Shown here in pieces: positions 58,903-64,000 of a stretch of DNA of 64,000 nucleotides; position 1 is the stretch's first letter; every line of letters begins with the position of its first letter. Under the pieces are notes generated by a model. It saw only the letters and a program-made list of their open reading frames with translations. It was not told the origin of the DNA and made no database searches. The translations under genes were made by a program, and so were the position numbers. Location of the stretch: contig JAGZIW010000004.1 in the NCBI GenBank assembly GCA_018366035.1, positions 1 through 64,000 on the forward strand, written 5' to 3'. The stretch is from Butyricicoccus pullicaecorum (GTDB taxonomy: Bacteria > Bacillota > Clostridia > Oscillospirales > Butyricicoccaceae).

Positions 58903-60489
58903 TCACTCCCATCGCTTAAATTCTTCCATAATACGGCAGGCGGCGCGCATACCATCTACCGCCGCCGACATGATGCCTCCTGCATATCCTGCGCCTTCTC
59001 CGCTGGGAATCAGCCCTGCAACCGACCGGCTAAAGAAATCCTGTCCACGTGTCATGCGCACAGGAGATGAAGTTCGGGTTTCGGGCGCTGTGAGCACCGC
59101 ATCTCTGGCCCCAAACACACGCAGCTGCTTTGCAAACACTGCAAGGCCTGTCTGCATCTGTTCGGAAACAAAACGCGGAAACAGCTGATTCAGGTCACAA
59201 AACTGTGTTCCCATCGGATAGGTGGGCAGTACCTTGCCAAACCGTTTTGAATTTGTGCCGTCCAAAAAATCTCCAACCAACTGACAGGGTGCTTCATAGC
59301 TTCCTGTTTTCTGATAGGCAGCCTGTTCCAGTGCGCGCTGGAATGCGATTCCGCCAAACGGCGTACCATCGGCATAATCCTTCGGGTCCACAGAAACCGC
59401 AATGGCTGCATTTGCATTGCATGCACTGCGCGCATGATAGCTCATGCCATTGGTCACAATGGTATCCGCCTCACTTTGTGCTGCAACCACATGCCCCCCG
59501 GGACACATACAAAATGAATAACAGGCACGTCCATTTTCCCGATGGGACAGGTTGTATTCGGCAGGCGGCAGAGCCTTGTGTCCCGCATACCTGCCGTAAC
59601 GTGACCGGTCGATTTCTGTTTGCAGATGCTCAATTCTTGCACCGACCGAAAACGGCTTGGGTTCGAAAAACACGCCTTGCTCATACAGGGTGAAAAACGT
59701 ATCACGTGCACTGTGCCCCAAGGCAAAAATTGCGCGCTCACAGCTGACAGGCTGTCCGTCCACCTCAACTGCACAGAGTTTGCCCTGCTGTGTTTGTATA
59801 CCTGTAACCGGTGCGCGGAAGTGTACCTCCCCGCCCCACTCGGTAATTTGCTGACGCATTCTGCGCACAACGTCCTTTAGGATATCCGTTCCGATATGCG
59901 GCTTTGCCAGCCGCCGAATTTCTTCTGGCGCTCCATGTATAGTAAAAATGCGTAAAATCTCATCGCACAAGGGATCGTTGATGCGCGTAGTCAGCTTTCC
60001 GTCAGAATAAGCGCCTGCGCCGCCCTCGCCAAACTGGATATTGCTCTCGCAATCGAACTGCCCCTGCTCCCAAAACGCATGTACCGCCCGATCGCGCTGT
60101 TCCATTGCATCTCCGCGCTCCAAGACCAGTGGACAGTAACCATATTTCGCCAAAATATAGGCAGCAAACAGACCAGCAGGCCCCATGCCTACCACCACCG
60201 GACGATGGGTAAGGACTTTCTGCCCAAAAGCCGGCGCGAATCCTCCGACCTGCTTATAACAGACAGAGGGCATTTGCAGCGCTGCTGCAAATGCCTCCTC
60301 CTCCACAATCCCGTCCAACAGGACGGAATATACCCGATCGATTTTTCCCCGTCTGGCATCAATCGAAGTGCGATATACCGATGCCGTGACGGTTTTACTT
60401 TGTACATTACAAATTCGCTTTGCCTGTTCGATTGCCGCACCCTCCGGCTCCTCAAATGGCAGGCGAATATTAGAAACAAGAATACTCAC
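58903..60489 (-). CDS. Uncharacterised FAD-dependent dehydrogenase (COG2509-type)
   Basis: This 528-aa flavoprotein has an N-terminal RNA-binding-like domain (residues 1-85) and a FAD-binding Rossmann fold starting at VVVGMGPAGLFAAYILAKYG (about 97-116). It continues with IQFGEGGAGAYSDGKL, CMCPGGHVVAAQSE and a C-terminal GEGAGYAGGIMSAAVDG. These are typical of the NAD(FAD)-utilising dehydrogenases common in Clostridia. The start is a GTG overlapping the cdaR stop (GTGA). Its electron donor, acceptor and substrate are unknown. Confidence 0.88.
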   Translation of the reverse strand: MSILVSNIRLPFEEPEGAAIEQAKRICNVQSKTVTASVYRTSIDARRGKIDRVYSVLLDGIVEEEAFAAALQMPSVCYKQVGGFAPAFGQKVLTHRPVVVGMGPAGLFAAYILAKYGYCPLVLERGDAMEQRDRAVHAFWEQGQFDCESNIQFGEGGAGAYSDGKLTTRINDPLCDEILRIFTIHGAPEEIRRLAKPHIGTDILKDVVRRMRQQITEWGGEVHFRAPVTGIQTQQGKLCAVEVDGQPVSCERAIFALGHSARDTFFTLYEQGVFFEPKPFSVGARIEHLQTEIDRSRYGRYAGHKALPPAEYNLSHRENGRACYSFCMCPGGHVVAAQSEADTIVTNGMSYHARSACNANAAIAVSVDPKDYADGTPFGGIAFQRALEQAAYQKTGSYEAPCQLVGDFLDGTNSKRFGKVLPTYPMGTQFCDLNQLFPRFVSEQMQTGLAVFAKQLRVFGARDAVLTAPETRTSSPVRMTRGQDFFSRSVAGLIPSGEGAGYAGGIMSAAVDGMRAACRIMEEFKRWE

Positions 60490-61802
60490 TCCGCTTTATT
60501 TTCCTCCACTGTATTCTGCGTTTGCTTGATTTCCACCTTGACTACAATTTCTTCTGGATTGAGTATGGTGAAATTCTTCAAATCATCTGTTTCGATTTCG
60601 ACTGGAACCTCAACAATGCCCGGCCCACGCTCATCTGCATTGACAACCGCCTTGACCTTGAAACTGTCAGCGGTCAGTTTAGAAAGCGATGCTGTATCTG
60701 CCTGAATCCGCACAGTAATGGAATTGGTAAGCAAGGTTGCAGTGAAATCCGGATTGGTGCCCGTATTTTCCAGCGTGATATTAGAAATCGGGAACTCCCT
60801 TGTTGTCATGCCGACCGGCTTAATAGTCACCTTTGCGGCGGCAGGCTGCCCGGGCACGCGGGTGATACCAGTGGGCAGCGGAATCGGTATTACCTTTGGC
60901 GTGTTCGGCTCTACTGTGCCAAGTTCAATTTCACCCAACCCCAGCTTGGTAAGGTTGGTAATCAGCGACTCTCCGCCATACACCAAAAGTTCCGCAGGCT
61001 CAATCTGTACCGATACCGAATCCTTGGTCAGGGTCTCAGAGTCCACAAGCTCCACGGTGAGCGGCAGCTTTGCCAAAACATAAACTGGAATTGTGACACT
61101 CAATTCATTTGGCGAGCAAACAATATGCGTTTTATCAATTTCCTCGTTGTTTTCGCCGAGGAACTTAAAGGACGCCAAAACCGTTGTTGTCTTTTTCAGC
61201 CCTCCGGAATTTTCTTCGGGAATCACCGCAACCGCCTTCTTGACGCGGCTGACAACCGATCCCGGGCCTGTAATGGTCACTTTCTCCTTTTGGATCACTG
61301 GTTCCTCATAGAGATATCCAGAAGGTGCTTTGCCCTCCATCTGTACAGAAACCGGAATTTCTTTGGTCACAATGGTATCGACAACCACCTGAAACGAAAC
61401 CGGAGATGCGATTTCCGGCGGATTGATGTTCTGCGATTGATTTCCCAAAATGCGCAGGTTGTAATCAGAGGAGCCATCTGATGTGTTGATGGTATAAGTT
61501 CCCGGGCTTTTGAATTTGGAGACATCAACAGTCACCTGAATATCATCTGCGCGCAGGGAGCTGAGCGCAGCATAGGGACCGGATACCCGCACATTGACCG
61601 TTTGTTCATGTCCTTCAATGATGCGCAGTTCAGATTCCTCCTCCAGCAAATCTTCATTCTTGTAGATCACCGGAATATTGGAAATAATGTTTTCACGCAA
61701 AACGCTTTCATTGTTAACGACCACCACAATCCAGAGCGCAATCGCCATTAAAATTGCCAGCACCTTGCGCGGCACATCATGTTCTTCTAGGAACTTTTTC
61801 AT
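60486..61802 (-). CDS. cdaR: CdaA regulatory protein CdaR (YbbR repeats)
   Basis: CdaR binds CdaA and modulates c-di-AMP synthesis from outside the membrane. The 438-aa protein has one N-terminal transmembrane helix (about 13-32, VLAILMAIALWIVVVVNN) and four YbbR-like beta-rich repeats. ATG overlaps the cdaA stop. The usual third gene, glmM, is absent here and replaced by the FAD dehydrogenase. Confidence 0.92.
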   Translation of the reverse strand: MKKFLEEHDVPRKVLAILMAIALWIVVVVNNESVLRENIISNIPVIYKNEDLLEEESELRIIEGHEQTVNVRVSGPYAALSSLRADDIQVTVDVSKFKSPGTYTINTSDGSSDYNLRILGNQSQNINPPEIASPVSFQVVVDTIVTKEIPVSVQMEGKAPSGYLYEEPVIQKEKVTITGPGSVVSRVKKAVAVIPEENSGGLKKTTTVLASFKFLGENNEEIDKTHIVCSPNELSVTIPVYVLAKLPLTVELVDSETLTKDSVSVQIEPAELLVYGGESLITNLTKLGLGEIELGTVEPNTPKVIPIPLPTGITRVPGQPAAAKVTIKPVGMTTREFPISNITLENTGTNPDFTATLLTNSITVRIQADTASLSKLTADSFKVKAVVNADERGPGIVEVPVEIETDDLKNFTILNPEEIVVKVEIKQTQNTVEENKAE

Positions 61803-62680
61803 TTTTCCTTGCCCTTCCTTTCCGCATCTTTCTTTGGTTTGCGCTGCAGAAAGCCTTTTCGTTTTTCGGGCGTCTCTGTTTTTTCTTCCGGCGTCAACTC
61901 TGCGACCAAAATTTTACGCAGGGTCTCCGGCGACAGGTGCCGCTTGAGCATACCTCCGATGGCAACCGAAATCGCACCGGTCTCCTCAGATACCACAACA
62001 AGCACAGCATCTGATACCTCACTCATGCCGACTGCTGCACGGTGGCGGGTTCCAAGGTCACGCGAAAGCGTCTGATTCCCCGAAAGCGGCAGCACACAGC
62101 CAGCAGAAAACAAACGGCCATCACGCACGACCAGTGCACCATCATGCAGGGGTGAGTTATGAAAGAAAATATTCTTGATGAGTTCCGCCGATGGTTCTGC
62201 ATCAATCCGCGTACCTGTGTTAATGATTTCGCTGATGCGTTCCTGACGCTCAAATACCATAAGGGCACCGGTACGTGTCCAGCTCATCGACTCGCAGGCA
62301 AGGACAGTCTGATTGATACACTGATCGATCGCGACGATGTCCACCTCTGTGCCTGTTAAAAATTTGCGCAGCTGTCCCTGTCCTTTGCCGAGCTGTTCCA
62401 GCATACGGCGCAGTTCAGGCTGAAATACAATTGCCAGAAACAGTGCACCAAATGAGAACACCTGCCGCAAAATCCATGAAACCGTATTAAGTTGTAGGTT
62501 TTCAGCCACGATTTGCGTAATAAAGATAATCAATATGCCTTTTGCAAGGCGCATTGCACTTGTATCTTTCAAAAGCTTCATGCCGCGGTAAATGACATAA
62601 GCCATAATTCCCATATCAATGACGTCTTGAATGGATATGAGCTGTATACTGCGCATCAAAACGCGGAGCGCATCTGCCAT
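61799..62680 (-). CDS. cdaA: Diadenylate cyclase CdaA
   Basis: CdaA makes the second messenger c-di-AMP from two ATP, which controls potassium and osmolyte balance. The 293-aa protein has three N-terminal membrane helices (about 15-90) and a DAC domain with DGA (180-182) and RHR (212-214), both needed for activity. The ATG at 62680 is preferred because AGGTG lies 10 nt upstream; a GTG at 62692 is possible. The C-terminus is highly basic. The promoter is at 62828-62856. Confidence 0.95.
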   Translation of the reverse strand: MADALRVLMRSIQLISIQDVIDMGIMAYVIYRGMKLLKDTSAMRLAKGILIIFITQIVAENLQLNTVSWILRQVFSFGALFLAIVFQPELRRMLEQLGKGQGQLRKFLTGTEVDIVAIDQCINQTVLACESMSWTRTGALMVFERQERISEIINTGTRIDAEPSAELIKNIFFHNSPLHDGALVVRDGRLFSAGCVLPLSGNQTLSRDLGTRHRAAVGMSEVSDAVLVVVSEETGAISVAIGGMLKRHLSPETLRKILVAELTPEEKTETPEKRKGFLQRKPKKDAERKGKEK

Positions 62681-62827
62681 ATATTGTAACACCTAGATTC
62701 TAATTCCACCGAATGGTTCCACTCACAAAAGAGATTTGAGCCCTTTCAGAGGGCAGCAGCCACTGTCCCAAAAACGATTGCTTAAATTGTGGTGAAACCA
62801 TCTCATTTTTTTGCATACTACGAATTT

Positions 62828-62856
62828 ATTTTAACACATTCCAGTCCTGATGTGAA
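62828..62856 (-). promoter_or_regulatory. Promoter of the cdaA unit
   Basis: TTCACA-17 bp-TAAAAT on the minus strand, giving a leader of about 140 nt that contains a small CCCTTTCAGAGGG hairpin. The -35 end lies upstream of the aminotransferase stop (62874). Confidence 0.6.
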
Positions 62857-62873
62857 TAGCGTTTGGATATTTT

Positions 62874-63995
62874 TCAAAGGCTTTCTGCAATTTCACGCAA
62901 ACAAGAGACCGTTTGCCGCATCTCCTCCGCCGTATTATAAATGCCAAAAGAAAAACGCACCGTTCCCGTTTGCTCTGTACCTGCGGTTCTGTGTGCACAT
63001 GGCGCACAGTGCAGACCCGCCCGAACACAGATATCCCGCTCGGAAAGTGCCTGTGCAATCCGCTCTGAGGGTATCTCAGGTATGCGCACAGATACCACAG
63101 CGCTCTGGTCACTGTCCGATGCAAATACCTCCAGACACGGGATCGTGTCAAGCCCCCGAACCAGCGCCTGCCGTAACGCCTCCTCCCGCCTGCGAATTTC
63201 TTCCGTTCCCATCGCAAGCACAAAGCGCATTGCAGCGTCCAGTCCGGCAATCCCGGGGATATTGGGTGTCCCGCTCTCCAGCCGATCCGGAAAAAATGCT
63301 GGCTGCGCAAGATCTGACGACACACTTCCGGTTCCCCCCTGCAAAAGAGGACGCGGATCGGTATCCGGTGCCAAAAGCAACAGTCCGGTTCCCTGCGGCC
63401 CAAGCAGCCCTTTGTGTCCCGGCATACAAATTGCAGTCACCGATGGCAAAAACGAGATATCCAACACCCCTGCGGACTGCGACGCATCTACAATCATGGG
63501 GATCCCATAATGTTGCAGCAGGGTATCCAACGCCTTGAGCGGAACAATACTGCCAAATACATTGGAAACATGGTTGATGATAAAAAGCTCTGCCCCTTGC
63601 TGGATCGCCTGCTCTGCCTTACAGAGAAAATCTGCGCAGTCGAACAGACGGCTTTCTATCCTATGCACAGGACAGCCCAAATAATGCAGCGGACGCAAAA
63701 CCGAATTGTGCTCATATCCGCTGACAGCTACCTTAGTCTGTGCATTACACAGGCCATGAATGGCAAGGTTTAATGCATGGGTTGCATTCATCGTAAAAAT
63801 CACCCGACTGGGGTCAGACATAGAAAACAACTTTGCCGCCGTCTCCCGACAGGTATAAACCATCTCTCCCGCACGGACAGCTGCACGGTGTCCGCTTCGT
63901 CCATATCCTGCACAGGTTCGCATGACTTCTTCCATTGCATATGCTACTGCGGGCGGCTTTTGCAGTGAGGTTGCTGCCTGATCGAGATATATCAT
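62874..63995 (-). CDS. Class V aminotransferase / cysteine desulfurase-like protein
   Basis: This 373-aa PLP enzyme of the SufS/CsdA-like group begins YLDQAATSLQKPPAV and has THALNLAIHG, NHVSNVFGSIVPL and DASQSAG. The PLP lysine is Lys195 in CMPGHKGLLGPQGTG, and a Cys lies in LHCAPCAHR (about 336), where the persulfide Cys of desulfurases sits. It belongs to the clostridial EF2568-type subfamily, whose sulfur-transfer role is inferred rather than shown. The coding region is complete, but its ribosome site lies at the window edge. Confidence 0.88.
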   Translation of the reverse strand: MIYLDQAATSLQKPPAVAYAMEEVMRTCAGYGRSGHRAAVRAGEMVYTCRETAAKLFSMSDPSRVIFTMNATHALNLAIHGLCNAQTKVAVSGYEHNSVLRPLHYLGCPVHRIESRLFDCADFLCKAEQAIQQGAELFIINHVSNVFGSIVPLKALDTLLQHYGIPMIVDASQSAGVLDISFLPSVTAICMPGHKGLLGPQGTGLLLLAPDTDPRPLLQGGTGSVSSDLAQPAFFPDRLESGTPNIPGIAGLDAAMRFVLAMGTEEIRRREEALRQALVRGLDTIPCLEVFASDSDQSAVVSVRIPEIPSERIAQALSERDICVRAGLHCAPCAHRTAGTEQTGTVRFSFGIYNTAEEMRQTVSCLREIAESL

Positions 63996-64000
63996 ATTTT

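Noticed and set aside
62735..62760. Hairpin CCCTTTCAGAGGG as a terminator of the class V aminotransferase gene
   Set aside because: The stem is short, no T-run follows on the minus strand, and it lies in the leader of the cdaA transcript.
1..64000. CRISPR arrays, prophage or integrated conjugative elements
   Set aside because: No regularly spaced repeats, Cas, integrase, phage structural or conjugation genes were seen. Apart from the possible IS end at the left edge, the genes are core functions.

Overview
The window looks like chromosomal core sequence from an anaerobic, endospore-forming, low-to-mid-GC Firmicute of the class Clostridia, probably Oscillospiraceae/Butyricicoccus-like. This placement is an inference from gene content; no 16S rRNA is present. 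The evidence is the sporulation genes (spoIVA, a sipL-type gene and a 26-codon spoVM), the oxygen-sensitive class III ribonucleotide reductase, the FabK/FabZ fatty-acid pathway, CdaA/CdaR, PrkC/Stp and RemA. Strong Shine-Dalgarno sites and TTGACA-17-TATAAT promoters recur. Most genes lie on the minus strand.

Layout. 1-270: possible left end of an IS200/IS605-type insertion. 271-3210: sodium/dicarboxylate-type symporter and a cysteine desulfidase-family enzyme behind a long leader. 3421-3496: tRNA-Pro(GGG). 3679-10433: sugar/inositol-type catabolic cluster (IolH-like isomerase, LacI-family regulator, SSS symporter, IolG-like dehydrogenase, second isomerase) with a shared palindromic operator. 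10525-14652: P-loop kinase-like gene, spoIVA, sipL, spoVM and a 48-aa membrane peptide. 14929-18060: dut-nrdG-nrdD behind NrdR-type boxes. 18171-18299: a possible stand-alone small RNA. 18578-24684: tRNA-Val, zinc-ribbon protein, efp, a small Cys-rich peptide, an SLH protein, mtaB, a 99-aa conserved-looking protein, an NlpC/P60 hydrolase and a membrane-anchored protein.

24779-34050: complete type II fatty-acid synthesis locus (fabH-fabK-fabG-fabF-accB-fabZ-accC-accD-accA-acpP) divergent from fabD. The two transcription units share overlapping perfect consensus promoters. 34305-43207: SUFU-domain protein, nrdR, a third TIM-barrel isomerase, secF/secD, purB, an aminotransferase, thiN and rsgA.

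41691-58358 is one long co-directional run with many 1-8 bp overlaps, read DUF5685-DnaJ-membrane protein-yicC-remA-gmk-rpoZ-coaBC-priA-def-fmt-Zn peptidase-rsmB-rlmN-stp-prkC-rsgA-thiN. It joins translation, replication restart, coenzyme A synthesis and PASTA-kinase signalling. 58486-62680 is cdaA-cdaR-FAD dehydrogenase-RseC-like, and the window ends in a complete class V aminotransferase/cysteine desulfurase-like gene.

Most of the window is ordinary core genome. The points of most interest are short or non-coding: the 26-codon spoVM and its 48-aa partner, the LacI-type operator set, the nested fabD/fabH promoters with a FabT-like box, the possible small RNA near nrdD, the GTAAAG repeat region, and the uncharacterised DnaJ(Cys-tail)-membrane-DUF5685 gene group.
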